A stretch of DNA of 64,000 bases from Rothia sp035916755 (GCF_035916755.1 NZ_JAYWIX010000004.1:196096-260095), one strand, 5' to 3'. Counted from the first letter of the stretch, positions 42,277 to 52,116 are shown. The notes: a model not told the origin generated them from the sequence alone. A program made the numbers and translations.

Positions 42277-42279
42277 CTT

Positions 42280-42783
42280 GTGGCATCTGAAATTACCGTG
42301 ACGGTTTTACGTTTTGCCTTTTTGGGCCTGCTGTGGCTGTTTATTTTTATGGTTCTTGCCGCGTCGCGCCGCGACCTGGGTGTGGGGCGTAATATCCGCA
42401 CTGCGCGGGCTCAGTTTGACGAGGTGGCTGTTGATGCGCCGGTTGCTCCTGCAACTCCTGCCCACCCGGCGCCGGCGGCTGCCCCTCCGGCCCGCCCGTC
42501 CCTGCTCACCATTGTGGACGGCACCCAGGCCGGGGCTACCATGCGCCTGGGCGATAGCCCGGTGACCATTGGTCGCGCCACCGATATTGAGGTCTCCCTT
42601 CAGGACGACTACGCTTCGGGCCGTCATGCCCGTCTTTTCCCGCAGGGGTCGCGCTGGTTCCTTGAAGATATGGGGTCAACCAACGGTACTTTTGTGGGTG
42701 ATACCCGCCTGACCCGTGCTACTCCGATTGAGGCTGGCCAGCCCTTCCGGGTAGGACGTACCACTATGCAGCTGAAAGCCTAG
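42280..42783 (+). CDS. fhaB: FhaB/FipA-type FHA membrane protein
   Basis: GTG 42280 is three bases after the fhaA stop. The 167-residue product has one N-terminal membrane segment (about 8-25), a Pro/Ala linker, and an FHA domain at about 70-165 with GRATDIEVSLQDDYASGRHARL and STNGTF. FHA proteins of this class dock phosphorylated partners, including the division and PBP complexes. It lies between fhaA and the phosphatase gene, as in other actinobacteria. Confidence 0.94.
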   Translation: MASEITVTVLRFAFLGLLWLFIFMVLAASRRDLGVGRNIRTARAQFDEVAVDAPVAPATPAHPAPAAAPPARPSLLTIVDGTQAGATMRLGDSPVTIGRATDIEVSLQDDYASGRHARLFPQGSRWFLEDMGSTNGTFVGDTRLTRATPIEAGQPFRVGRTTMQLKA

Positions 42784-42786
42784 TGC

Positions 42787-44526
42787 ATGAGTATCGCTTT
42801 CCGTTTTGCGGCCCGCTCCGACGTGGGGCGAGTACGCTCGAAGAACGATGATTCCGGCTATGCCGGCCACTACCTAGCGGTGGTTGCCGACGGCATGGGC
42901 GGGCATGTGGGCGGCGACGTTGCGTCGGCGACCACAGTGCTTGATCTGACCCCTCTTGACCGGGCCGGTTTTGAGGGTAGTGCCGGGGTGTATCTGGCTG
43001 ATGAGATTGTGAATGCCAATATCATCATGAATGAGCTGGTAGCCCTGAACCCGCGTTTGGCGGGTATGGGTACCACCTGCACGGCTCTGCTGATTGATGG
43101 CGACCGCATCGAGATGGCCCATATTGGTGATTCGCGCGCCTACCGCCTGCGCGACGGGGTATTTGAGCAGGTCACCACCGACCACACCTTTGTGCAGCGC
43201 CTGCTGCAGGAGGGGCGTATTAGCCCCGAAGAGGCCGAGGCCCACCCGCACAAGAACGTAATTATGCGGGTGCTGGGCGACGTGGACGCCAGCCCCGAGC
43301 TTGAACTGCGCACCCTGGACGCCGTGGTGGGCGAAAAGTGGGTGCTGAGCTCTGACGGCTTGGACGCCGTGGTGCAGGTAGCTGAGATTGAGGCGGTCAT
43401 GCGCTCCACCGGCGACCTACAGCAGGTGGTCGATATTCTGACCGACATGACCTTAGAACGCGGTGCCCCCGACAACGTAACCGTAGTGGCCCTTCAGGTC
43501 ATTAGCGAGGACTCCCTCTCAGCGGCGATTACCGCCCCGCAGCCGATTATCCCGGTGCGTAAGTACGGTAAGGACGGCGAGCTGGTGGGGGTTTACCCCA
43601 CCGTGGAGCAGGAGGCCGCTGAGCCTGCCTCCAGCGACAGCCAGGCAGAGGGGGCGGACGCCGGTGAGCCGGTAGACGAGGACGGCGAGCACCGCGCCCC
43701 CTGGCGCCGCCGCATGCCCCAGCACGCCAAGATGCGCAACGCCCTGCGCCACGGCAAGTGGCGCGGTGAATCCTTCACCGACGGCGTGCTCAACACGATG
43801 ACCGTCAAGGCCGGGGTGGACGCCGCGTCCCCCGCCAGCGGTGAGGGGGAGGACGAGCCGACCCCGGCGTCCGTCCTGCGCCAGGAGCTTTCAGAGCGCC
43901 CCCACGACCTGGTGGGAGCTGCCGCCAATGCCACCCAGACCGGCATGATTCCGGCGGTCACGGCCCGCACCGCCCAAAATATCAGCACCCTCTCCCACCA
44001 GCAGACCACCCAGACCCTGGAGCCTGCCGAGCTGCCCGAGGAATACCGGGTTGCCCTCAGCAACGAGGTCGCTCCGTCACCGCACCGCTGGCCCATGCGG
44101 GTCTTCGTGGTGGCCCTAACCCTGGCCGTGCTGGCAGCCAGTGCCTGGAGCTTCTTCTCCTGGACCAAGACCCAGTACTACGTGGGTGTTAAGGACGACC
44201 ACGTGACGGTGTTCAACGGCATTAACCAGTCCCTGGGGCCGGTCAGCCTGAACAGCGTGGTGGATGAGACCGATATTGAGGTCAGCTCCCTGCCGGAGTT
44301 CTCCCAGTCGCTCCTGCACAGCACCATCACCGCCACCAGCCAGGACGAGGCTGAGCAGATTGTGCAGAACCTGCGCGACCAGCTACCGGCTACGGTCACG
44401 CCGGGAACCGTCACCACGGCGGAGCCTACCCCGAGTGCCTCTGCCAGTGCCTCGGGTGAGCCGAGCCCGGCGTCCGAAACCAGCCCAACACCCGATACCA
44501 GCACAACCACCCAGGGAGGTAACTAG
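42787..44526 (+). CDS. pstP: PP2C-family Ser/Thr phosphatase PstP
   Basis: The 579-residue protein has a PP2C domain (about 1-240) with RSDVGRVRSKNDDS, VADGMGGHVGGDVAS, HIGDSRAYRLRDG, SSDGLDAVV and DNVTVVAL, all metal-ligand motifs. A long disordered Ala/Asp/Glu-rich linker (about 260-430) follows, then one membrane segment (about 440-460) and an extracellular Ser/Thr-rich tail. It removes phosphate from PknA/PknB and their targets. The linker is longer than in mycobacterial PstP. It overlaps rodA by one base. Confidence 0.94.
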   Translation: MSIAFRFAARSDVGRVRSKNDDSGYAGHYLAVVADGMGGHVGGDVASATTVLDLTPLDRAGFEGSAGVYLADEIVNANIIMNELVALNPRLAGMGTTCTALLIDGDRIEMAHIGDSRAYRLRDGVFEQVTTDHTFVQRLLQEGRISPEEAEAHPHKNVIMRVLGDVDASPELELRTLDAVVGEKWVLSSDGLDAVVQVAEIEAVMRSTGDLQQVVDILTDMTLERGAPDNVTVVALQVISEDSLSAAITAPQPIIPVRKYGKDGELVGVYPTVEQEAAEPASSDSQAEGADAGEPVDEDGEHRAPWRRRMPQHAKMRNALRHGKWRGESFTDGVLNTMTVKAGVDAASPASGEGEDEPTPASVLRQELSERPHDLVGAAANATQTGMIPAVTARTAQNISTLSHQQTTQTLEPAELPEEYRVALSNEVAPSPHRWPMRVFVVALTLAVLAASAWSFFSWTKTQYYVGVKDDHVTVFNGINQSLGPVSLNSVVDETDIEVSSLPEFSQSLLHSTITATSQDEAEQIVQNLRDQLPATVTPGTVTTAEPTPSASASASGEPSPASETSPTPDTSTTTQGGN

Positions 44527-45977
44527 TGAGCGCTTCATCTGCCGCATCTGCGGTTGAGCTGCCCCGCTCCCGCCGACTGACCGAACTGGTTCTCACCGTG
44601 CTTGCGGTGTTGCTCTGCCCTGCCGCCATGTACCTGGTAGACCCCGAAGCGGCCCTGGAAAACCGCATGTGGGTACAGGCTCTTACCGTTCAGGGTGTGG
44701 GTGCCCTGGTACTACATGCCGTTATGTATATGCGGGCCCGCTACGCCGACCCCTTTATCCTGCCGATTGCGGTGGCTCTCAACGGGCTGGGTCTAGCCAT
44801 GATCTACCGTATCGACCTGACCACCACCGCTAACGCGGGGGCGGCCCAGCTCATGTGGACCGGCGTAGCCATGATTGCTTCAGCCGTGGTGCTCTTCTTC
44901 CTGCGCGACCACCGGGTACTGCGGAAGGTCACTTATATCTCTCTGGCTGCCTCAATTGTGCTGCTCCTGCTGCCGCTGCTACCGGTCATCGGTACCGAAA
45001 TCAACGGTGCCCGCATCTGGATTTCACTCGGCGGCCGCACCTTCCAGCCCGGTGAAGTTGCCAAGATTACCCTGGCTATCTTCTTCGCCGGTTATCTCTC
45101 AACCCACCGCGACCTGATCATGCTGGCCGGTAAGCGCATCGGCCCGGTACGCCTGCCCCGCTTCAAAGACCTGGCTCCCATGTTTATCGCCTGGTTTGTC
45201 TCGCTAGCGGTGCTGGTTTTCCAGCGCGATTTGGGCTCGGCTATCCTCTTCTTCGGTATCTTCCTGGCCATGCTCTTCCTGGCGACCGGAAGCCTCACCT
45301 GGGTTGCCCTGGGCCTGCTCTTTGTAGCCGCCGGCGGCGTCCTAGCCTACAACTACATCTCCCACGTCTACTACCGCATCAACTCCTGGGTGCACGCTTT
45401 TGACCCCGAAATCTACAACCAGCCCCTGGGTGGCTCGGGTCAGATCGTGCAGGGCCTCTTCGGCTTGGCCTCTGGCGGCCTGTTCGGACGCGGCTGGGGC
45501 AACGGACGACCCGACCTCGTCTCGTATTCCAATTCAGACATGATTATCACCGCCCTCGGTGAAGAGCTGGGCCTGCTGGGTCTGGGAGCGATTCTTATGC
45601 TCTTCCTGCTGCTGGTCTCCCGCGGTTTCCGTGCGGCCCTGGGCACCCGTGATGCCTTCGGCAAGCTCCTAGCCGCCGGTTTCTCAGCCCTCATCGTGAT
45701 TCAGCTCTTCGTGGTCATTGGCGGCGTCACCCGCCTAATTCCCCTGACGGGCCTCACCACCCCCTTCATGTCCGCCGGTGGCTCCTCCCTACTCTCAAAC
45801 TGGGTCATCGTAGCCATCCTGCTCGCTATCTCCCACACCGCCCGCGCCCCGCACGTGGTAGAAGAGTTCGACGAGGCAGACAGCATCGACTACGAAGGCT
45901 ACGAGCCCGAGGGCGCCACGTCCGTCATCTCTAGAATTACCGAAACCAACCGTTCAGGAGGTGCTCGCGGTGAATAA
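44526..45977 (+). CDS. rodA: RodA/FtsW-family peptidoglycan glycosyltransferase
   Basis: GTG 44526 overlaps the pstP stop by one base and has GGGAGG upstream. The 483-residue protein has about ten membrane segments and SEDS-family signatures: INGARIWISLGGRTFQPGEVAKITLAIF and QRDLGSAILFFGIFLAMLFLATG, and near the end TPFMSAGGSSLLSNW. It polymerises lipid II into glycan strands and works with the PBP encoded next. It overlaps pbpA by eight bases. Confidence 0.94.
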   Translation: MSASSAASAVELPRSRRLTELVLTVLAVLLCPAAMYLVDPEAALENRMWVQALTVQGVGALVLHAVMYMRARYADPFILPIAVALNGLGLAMIYRIDLTTTANAGAAQLMWTGVAMIASAVVLFFLRDHRVLRKVTYISLAASIVLLLLPLLPVIGTEINGARIWISLGGRTFQPGEVAKITLAIFFAGYLSTHRDLIMLAGKRIGPVRLPRFKDLAPMFIAWFVSLAVLVFQRDLGSAILFFGIFLAMLFLATGSLTWVALGLLFVAAGGVLAYNYISHVYYRINSWVHAFDPEIYNQPLGGSGQIVQGLFGLASGGLFGRGWGNGRPDLVSYSNSDMIITALGEELGLLGLGAILMLFLLLVSRGFRAALGTRDAFGKLLAAGFSALIVIQLFVVIGGVTRLIPLTGLTTPFMSAGGSSLLSNWVIVAILLAISHTARAPHVVEEFDEADSIDYEGYEPEGATSVISRITETNRSGGARGE

Positions 45978-47412
45978 AGCTATCCGCCGGGCATGGATCG
46001 CTGCGGCCTGCGTCTTCGTGATGCTGCTGGGCACCCTGACCTATATCCAATTCTTCGACGCTAAAAACCTGCAGGCCAACGCCTGGAACTCCCGCACCCT
46101 CTACGAAAGCTACGGCTCCCAGCGCGGGTCCATTGTGGTTGACGGGGTAGAAATTGCCTCGTCCGTAGAATCAAACGACGGCTACGCCTTCCAGCGCACC
46201 TACTCCCAGCCCGAGCTCTACGCGGGGCTCACCGGATACTTTTCATCCATCTACGGGGCAACCGGCCTGGAATCTGCCATGAACGACCAGCTGTCGGGCA
46301 ACTCCGACGCCCAGTTCTACGACCGCCTGGCCCAGATGTTCACCGGCAACACCGCCCAGGGGGCCAGCGTTGAGCTGACCATCGACAGCGAGCTCCAGCA
46401 GCTGGCCTACAACCTGCTGGACGGCTACAAGGGCTCTATCGTTGCCCTCGACCCCAAGACCGGCGAAATCCTGGCTATGGTGTCCACCCCCTCCTACGAC
46501 CCCAACACCCTCTCGTCCCACAACGCCGAATCGGTGCTGGCCCAGTACGCGGCCCTCAATGAGGACGCCAACCACCCGCTCTACAACCGCGCTATCGCGG
46601 GCGACACCTACGCACCCGGCTCACCCTTCAAAATTATTGACGCCGTAGCCGCCCTCGAATCGGGTAAATACAATGCGGACTCGGTGATTCCCAACCCTCA
46701 GAACCTGACCCTGCCGAACACCACCGTCACCCTGCCCAACTACACCGGCGGCCAGTGCTCAACCCGCACGTCCGCCACCATCGAGTGGGCCCTGGCGCAG
46801 TCCTGCAACACCCCCTTTGCCCAGATTGCCATGGACCTGGGCGAAGAAACCATCGCCCAGACCGCCAGCAACTTTGGCTACGGGCAAGACCTCCAAATCC
46901 CTCTAGCTGTGTCACAGTCAGTCTTCCCGACCAACATGGAAGACAGCCAGCTAGCACAGGCGTCTATTGGTCAGTACGATGTGAAGACCACCCCTTTGCA
47001 GGTTGCTATGATGAGCGCAGCTATCGCGAACGACGGTGTGCAGATGAAACCCAACCTGATCAGGTCGGTTAAGTCCCACAACCTCAGCTCGCTGTATGAG
47101 TTCTCAGCTGAGGAGCTACGACGCTCCACCTCAGCCGATATCGCCAACCAGGTAACCGATTGGATGGTAAACGGCGTGAGCAACGGTATCGCCTCGGGCG
47201 CCGCGGTCAGCGGGGTCCAGGTGGCCGGTAAAACCGGTACCGCTGAAATTGGGGACACGGGGTTGAATAACTCCTGGTTCACCGGTTTCGCTCCGGCTGA
47301 CGACCCGCAGGTAGCTATCGCGGTAGTCTATGAAGGTGTAGACGTCACAACAGGGGCGCAGCTTGCTGCTCCCGCAGGTAAACAACTTTTTGAGGCGGTG
47401 TTGAACAAGTGA
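45970..47412 (+). CDS. pbpA: class B penicillin-binding protein PbpA
   Basis: AGGAGG lies eight bases before the GTG at 45970, chosen over a GTG nine bases upstream. The 480-residue protein has one membrane segment near the N-terminus, a non-catalytic domain, and a transpeptidase domain at about 160-480. Its catalytic motifs are GSPFK (SxxK), SCN (SxN) and KTGT. It cross-links peptidoglycan during elongation or division with RodA. The short length and lack of the extended pedestal fit actinobacterial PbpA. It overlaps pknA by four bases. Confidence 0.94.
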   Translation: MNKAIRRAWIAAACVFVMLLGTLTYIQFFDAKNLQANAWNSRTLYESYGSQRGSIVVDGVEIASSVESNDGYAFQRTYSQPELYAGLTGYFSSIYGATGLESAMNDQLSGNSDAQFYDRLAQMFTGNTAQGASVELTIDSELQQLAYNLLDGYKGSIVALDPKTGEILAMVSTPSYDPNTLSSHNAESVLAQYAALNEDANHPLYNRAIAGDTYAPGSPFKIIDAVAALESGKYNADSVIPNPQNLTLPNTTVTLPNYTGGQCSTRTSATIEWALAQSCNTPFAQIAMDLGEETIAQTASNFGYGQDLQIPLAVSQSVFPTNMEDSQLAQASIGQYDVKTTPLQVAMMSAAIANDGVQMKPNLIRSVKSHNLSSLYEFSAEELRRSTSADIANQVTDWMVNGVSNGIASGAAVSGVQVAGKTGTAEIGDTGLNNSWFTGFAPADDPQVAIAVVYEGVDVTTGAQLAAPAGKQLFEAVLNK

Positions 47413-49136
47413 GGCCTTCGGTAGATGTGACTCTTGGTGGTCGCTACACCCTGACCGAGCGTATCGCGATTGGCGGTATGGGCGAGGTCTGGAAGGCGCG
47501 CGATAAGGTCTTGGGCCGTACCGTCGCCGTAAAGATTCTGAAAGAGGAATATACGGGCGACCCCGGCTTCCTGGAGCGTTTCCGCGCCGAGGCCCGCCAC
47601 ACCGCCCTGCTCAACCACCCCGGCGTCGCCAACGTCTTTGACTACGGTGAAGAGGACGGCTCTGCCTACCTGGTCATGGAGCTCGTGCCCGGGGAGCCGC
47701 TGTCTAACATCATTGAGCGCGACAAGCAGCTACCTGCGGACCGCATCCTCAACATCATGGCGCAGACCGCCCGCGCCCTGGCAGCCGCCCACGCCCAGGG
47801 TCTCGTGCACCGCGACGTGAAGCCCGGCAACCTGATTATCACTCCGGACGAGCGGGTAAAGGTCACCGACTTCGGTATCGCCCGCCTGGCCGACCAGGTC
47901 CCCCTCACCGCCACCGGTCAGGTGATGGGTACCGCCCAGTACCTGGCACCTGAGCAGGCAACCGGCCAGCAGGCCACCCCCTCCTCAGACATGTATTCCC
48001 TGGGCATCATCGGCTACGAGTGCCTAGCGGGTAAGCGCCCCTTCACCGGCGAATCGCAGATCGCCATCGCTCTGGCGCAGGTCAATGACCCGCCGCCGGC
48101 CCTACCCAAGGACGTCCCCGCCCCGGCAGCAGCGCTCATCATGTGCCTGCTCTCCAAGGACCCGGCGGACCGACCCGAGACCGCTACCGCGCTGGCGTCC
48201 GCTATCGACGCCATCCGCCGCCGCGACATCCCGGCCGCCATCAAGGCTGTACCGCCCCTGGGCAAGTTCCTGCCGCAGGGGGCAGATACCCAGGCCACCC
48301 AGGTCATGACGGCCCCCACCGCCGTGGCTCCCGCAGCAGCCCGGTTTGGTTCAGGAGCCCACTACGAACCCGAGCCCACCACCGCCCGTGTACCCAGCGC
48401 CCCGGTCGCTGCCGCCTACCCGGCAGCCGAGCCCCCGGCAAAGAAGAAGAGCCCCTGGGGCTGGGTGTCCCTGGTGCTTGCTCTGCTCCTCATTGCCGCC
48501 GTCGTCTGGTTTGTACTAGCTGGTAGCAACCGCTCCAGCACTACCGGCGATACAACCCCCACAGCGTCAGGCACCGTCTCAACCGTCAGCGTCTCACCCA
48601 CCACCGAAGAAGCCAGCGCGGCCGAGACCCCCACCCGCATTGAAATTGACTCAGCCTCCTTCGAGGGCCGCCCCCTCGATGATGTCGTCAACGAACTCAC
48701 CGCTATGGGCTTCTCAACGCGTACCACCGGCGTCACCTCCGACTCCGCGGTAGACACCGTGCTCTCCGTTTCACCTACCGGTAGCGTAGAAGTGGGCAAA
48801 ACCATTACCGTGCAGTACTCCACCGGCCCCAAATCAGTGACCCTACCCAGTAATCTGGAGGGTACAGACTCTGAAGAGGCCATCAACGCGATTACCGCCC
48901 TGGGCGTGAACGTGCAGATTCACTTTGAAGAAAGCAGCAGTGCCCGCGAAGGCACCGTGCTCCGCACCAGCCCCACCTCGGGGTCCCGCGTTGAGGTAGG
49001 GAGTAGCGTAGACGTCTACGTGGCCAAGGCTCCCGCAGCCAGTGCATCGGCATCCGCATCGTCGAGCGCCTCAGCATCACAGTCAACCACCGGCTCTGAA
49101 TCAGCCTCACCGAGTGCTGATTCAACCGGCAACTAA
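47409..49136 (+). CDS. pknA: Ser/Thr protein kinase PknA with two PASTA-like repeats
   Basis: GTG 47409 overlaps the pbpA stop. The 575-residue kinase domain (about 1-270) has GGMGEVWKARD, VAVKILK, HRDVKPGNL, DFGIARL and GTAQYLAPEQAT. After a linker comes a membrane segment (about 350-370), then two PASTA-like repeats (about 410-545) and a Ser-rich end. PknA regulates cell shape and division proteins. In mycobacteria PknA has no PASTA repeats, so this form resembles PknB more. The name is by position next to pbpA; the downstream kinase has more repeats. Confidence 0.9.
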   Translation: MRPSVDVTLGGRYTLTERIAIGGMGEVWKARDKVLGRTVAVKILKEEYTGDPGFLERFRAEARHTALLNHPGVANVFDYGEEDGSAYLVMELVPGEPLSNIIERDKQLPADRILNIMAQTARALAAAHAQGLVHRDVKPGNLIITPDERVKVTDFGIARLADQVPLTATGQVMGTAQYLAPEQATGQQATPSSDMYSLGIIGYECLAGKRPFTGESQIAIALAQVNDPPPALPKDVPAPAAALIMCLLSKDPADRPETATALASAIDAIRRRDIPAAIKAVPPLGKFLPQGADTQATQVMTAPTAVAPAAARFGSGAHYEPEPTTARVPSAPVAAAYPAAEPPAKKKSPWGWVSLVLALLLIAAVVWFVLAGSNRSSTTGDTTPTASGTVSTVSVSPTTEEASAAETPTRIEIDSASFEGRPLDDVVNELTAMGFSTRTTGVTSDSAVDTVLSVSPTGSVEVGKTITVQYSTGPKSVTLPSNLEGTDSEEAINAITALGVNVQIHFEESSSAREGTVLRTSPTSGSRVEVGSSVDVYVAKAPAASASASASSSASASQSTTGSESASPSADSTGN

Positions 49137-49148
49137 ACTCCACCGGAA

Positions 49149-51128
49149 ATGATGGGTGAATACATGGACCAGCAGGTTCCTGAAACTATCGATCAGCGCT
49201 ACGAGGTCGGGGCCGTTATCGGCTCCGGCGCCATGGCGACCGTCTACGAGGCGGTTGATACACGCCTGGGGCGCAAGGTTGCGCTCAAGGTTCTGCGGAC
49301 TGAGCATGCTCAGGACGTCATCTTCCGCGCCCGTTTTCAGCGCGAGGCAGAGGCCGTTGCGGCCCTCAACCACCGCTCTATCGTGGGTGTCTACGACACC
49401 GGCTCCTTCGATATTCAGGTAGGTAGCTCCGAGGTCTCTGTGCCCTTCATGGTCATGGAGCTGGTTCAAGGCACCACCCTGCGCGACGCCATGTCTCGCG
49501 GCGAGGTCGACCAGGCCCAGGCCCTAGCCTACGGTGTGCAGATTCTTGAGGCTCTCGATTACAGCCACAGCGCAGGTATCGTGCACCGCGATATCAAGCC
49601 CGCCAACGTCATGATTCTGCCCCAGACAGCAGAGGACCGTGAGCTGGACGAGCCCGGTCAGATTAAGGTCATGGACTTCGGCATTGCCCGCGCCGCCGAA
49701 GAAGCTGGTGACGCCCTGACCAAGGCCAACACGGTCATGGGCACTGCCCGCTACATCTCCCCCGAGCAGGCCCGCGGCGAGACCGTCGAGGCCCGTAGCG
49801 ATGTCTACTCGGCTGCCTGCGTGGTGTACGAGATGCTGGCTGGGCGTTCACCGTTTGACGCCCCCACCAACGTGGAACTGGCCGGTAAGCACCTGAGCGA
49901 GACGCCTCAGCCGCCCAGCGCTTTCGCCTCAGAAGAGGTCTCCCCTGCTCTCGATGCCGCTGTGCTCAAGGGCCTGGCCAAGAACCCTGCCAGCCGTTAC
50001 CAGAGCGCCGGCGAATTCGCGTCCGCCCTCAAAGATGCCCAAAGCAGCATACTTACCGGTAGCGACCAGGACCCCACCGAAGCAACCACCGCTTTCGGTG
50101 CGGCTACCCTGGGCGCAGGCGCCGCAGCAGGCGCTGTCGCCGCCACTCCTCGCGAAACCGAAGAAGCCGGCATTGGCAGCTTCTTCGACAACGCCCAGTC
50201 TGAATACACCGACGAAGAACTCTACGGTTACGGCTACGGTCAGGACCCTGCTAAGGCCCGCAAAAAGCGCCGCCGCAGCGCCTGGAGCAAGGCTCTCACC
50301 ACTATGCTCATCCTCCTGCTGGCAGCTTTCGGTGTAGGCTCTGTGCTCTACTACCAGGCCAAGCTCAACGAGGTTCCCGTGCACGTGGTTCCTGCGGTTC
50401 AGGGGCTCACCAAGGAAGAGGCTGAAACCCAGCTGCGTAACCTGAACTTCGCGCTCAAGTTCGAAGAAGAGCACTCCGACACCATCCCCAAGGGTTCAGT
50501 TATCAAGACCTCCCCCGTGACCGGCCTCGAAGCTGAAGAGGGCAGTGAGATTGTTGTGACTGTATCGTCCGGCCCGGCTGTACTGACCGTACCTGCCAAC
50601 CTTGAGGGCCAGAGTGAACAGTACGTGCGTGAGACTCTCACGAACGCTGGCTTCGTGCCCGGCCGCACCACCACCGTCAATAGCCCCACCATCCCCGTGG
50701 GCATGGTTGTTGGTGTAACCCCCGGCTCCGGCGAACAGGCCGATGCCGGTGCGACCATCGATATCATTCTCTCCAACGGTAAGGTTGAGGTCCCCAGCCT
50801 GGTCGGCCTGAGCCGCGATGCCGCTATCGCAGCACTGACCGCATCAGATACCCTGCTGAGCACCAATATCGAAACCGTCACCACCACCGCCCAGCCCGCT
50901 GGCACCGTTATCTCGCAGAGTGCCACTGCCGGAACCCTGATTGAGCAGGGTTCAACCGTGACTATTCGCGTGGCGGTTGCCCCTGTAGCGACCAGCGCCC
51001 CCAGTGCGGCAGCTACTACCGCACCGAGTGCAGCGGCTACGGCCCAGGCCACCCAGCCTGCCGCTACGGCCACTGCCCAGGCAACCCCGAGCGCAGCAGC
51101 GAGCGCAAGCGGTAACAACAACGACTAG
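49149..51128 (+). CDS. pknB: Ser/Thr protein kinase PknB with PASTA repeats
   Basis: The 659-residue protein has a kinase domain (about 15-285) with GSGAMATVYEAVD, VALKVLR, HRDIKPANVMI, DFGIARA and GTARYISPEQA, a linker, a membrane segment (about 385-405), then about three to four PASTA repeats (about 410-625) and an Ala/Thr-rich tail. PASTA repeats bind muropeptides or lipid II, linking wall state to kinase activity. ATG 49164 is an alternative start, as neither start has a strong ribosome-binding site. The operon ends in a very strong hairpin. Confidence 0.95.
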   Translation: MMGEYMDQQVPETIDQRYEVGAVIGSGAMATVYEAVDTRLGRKVALKVLRTEHAQDVIFRARFQREAEAVAALNHRSIVGVYDTGSFDIQVGSSEVSVPFMVMELVQGTTLRDAMSRGEVDQAQALAYGVQILEALDYSHSAGIVHRDIKPANVMILPQTAEDRELDEPGQIKVMDFGIARAAEEAGDALTKANTVMGTARYISPEQARGETVEARSDVYSAACVVYEMLAGRSPFDAPTNVELAGKHLSETPQPPSAFASEEVSPALDAAVLKGLAKNPASRYQSAGEFASALKDAQSSILTGSDQDPTEATTAFGAATLGAGAAAGAVAATPRETEEAGIGSFFDNAQSEYTDEELYGYGYGQDPAKARKKRRRSAWSKALTTMLILLLAAFGVGSVLYYQAKLNEVPVHVVPAVQGLTKEEAETQLRNLNFALKFEEEHSDTIPKGSVIKTSPVTGLEAEEGSEIVVTVSSGPAVLTVPANLEGQSEQYVRETLTNAGFVPGRTTTVNSPTIPVGMVVGVTPGSGEQADAGATIDIILSNGKVEVPSLVGLSRDAAIAALTASDTLLSTNIETVTTTAQPAGTVISQSATAGTLIEQGSTVTIRVAVAPVATSAPSAAATTAPSAAATAQATQPAATATAQATPSAAASASGNNND

Positions 51129-51139
51129 GTCGTGCTCAA

Positions 51140-51191
51140 CCTATAAGAAAGCCGCCCTCCCCATGTGTGGGGAGGGCGGCTTTCTTATAGG
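51140..51191. terminator. very strong terminator, shared with the trpG gene
   Basis: Two 23-base arms (51140-51162 and 51169-51191) pair perfectly around the six-base loop ATGTGT, with TTTTT following on the plus strand. It ends the fhaA-pknB operon and lies 24 bases past the stop of the convergent trpG/pabA gene. Confidence 0.93.
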
Positions 51192-51215
51192 GGTTTTTGG
51201 GCTATCAAGCTGGTG

Positions 51216-51857
51216 TTAGGCTGCTGGTTCAATGAGGGGAGAGAGGGTCGCACCCAGGGCTGCAGCCCCTTCTAGGCCTACTTCTTCGAGCCAGTTACCG
51301 AGCATGAGGTAGCCACCTTCTGTAAGTACCGATTCGGGGTGGAACTGTACACCGTGCAGGGGGGCGGTAACGTGGCGCAGACCCATGATGATGCCGTTAT
51401 CGGTGCTAGAGGTAACCTCTAGCTCAGCGGGGAGGGTGGCAGGTTCAACGGCGAGGGAGTGGTAGCGGGTGGCGGTGAAGGGGCTGGGCAGGCCCTTGAA
51501 GACTGACTGGCCGGTGTGCACCAGCTGGGATGTCTTACCGTGCATGAGCTCGGGGGCGTGGCCCACAACTCCGCCGAAGGCTTCGGCGAGGGCCTGGTGG
51601 CCCAGGCAGACGCCGAGCAGGGGCTTATGAGCGGTCTTGGCCCATTTGATTACGTCGATGATGACGCCCGCTTCGGCAGGGTTGCCGGGGCCGGGCGAGA
51701 CAAGCACGCCGTCGTGCTCCTGGGCCAGGGCTATGGTCTCGTCAAGACTCAGTTCGTCGTTACGAATAACGGTGGTTTCAGCGCCGAGCTGCTGGATGTA
51801 ACCGACCAGGGTAAAGACGAAGCTGTCGTAGTTATCGATAACGAGGATTTTGGTCAT
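51216..51857 (-). CDS. trpG: glutamine amidotransferase, anthranilate/aminodeoxychorismate synthase component II
   Basis: The 213-residue product has a class I glutamine amidotransferase fold: KILVIDNYDSFVFTLVGYI at the start, VSPGPGNPAEAG, the catalytic cysteine in GVCLGHQALAEAFGG near residue 80, and the HPESV with the catalytic His and Glu near residue 175. It supplies ammonia for anthranilate or aminodeoxychorismate (folate) synthesis. It could be trpG, pabA or serve both, as often in actinobacteria; there is no trp operon here. The position next to pknB is conserved. Confidence 0.92.
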   Translation of the reverse strand: MTKILVIDNYDSFVFTLVGYIQQLGAETTVIRNDELSLDETIALAQEHDGVLVSPGPGNPAEAGVIIDVIKWAKTAHKPLLGVCLGHQALAEAFGGVVGHAPELMHGKTSQLVHTGQSVFKGLPSPFTATRYHSLAVEPATLPAELEVTSSTDNGIIMGLRHVTAPLHGVQFHPESVLTEGGYLMLGNWLEEVGLEGAAALGATLSPLIEPAA

Positions 51858-51921
51858 GGCACCTGCCCTTTCGTGATGGTGTCTTGATTCTATCGCACGG
51901 GGTGGGGCGGGCGTCCGGTGC

Positions 51922-52083
51922 TTATTGCTCTATGGTCACGTCGGTGTTGAAGGGGCTGTACTCGGCGAAGTGGGGGAAGACGTATTCCATGAGCAGGTAG
52001 ACGGCGGCCGCTATCAGGGCGATAGCGATGATGATGCGCAGCCACAGGGGGCCGGGTAGGTGACGGAAAATCCAGGCGTACAT
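51922..52083 (-). CDS. small conserved membrane protein of the srtE-trpG region
   Basis: A 53-residue frame starting ATG 52083 reads MYAWIFRHLPGPLWLRIIIA and continues into one membrane segment (about residues 12-35), then a polar tail ending VTIEQ. Small proteins with a similar RHLPGP start stand between srtE and trpG in many actinobacteria. The frame lies 33 bases past the srtE stop and 64 bases before trpG. Its function is unknown. Confidence 0.72.
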   Translation of the reverse strand: MYAWIFRHLPGPLWLRIIIAIALIAAAVYLLMEYVFPHFAEYSPFNTDVTIEQ

Positions 52084-52116
52084 GGGGTTCCTTGGGGTGG
52101 ACGGCGGTGGTTGGCT

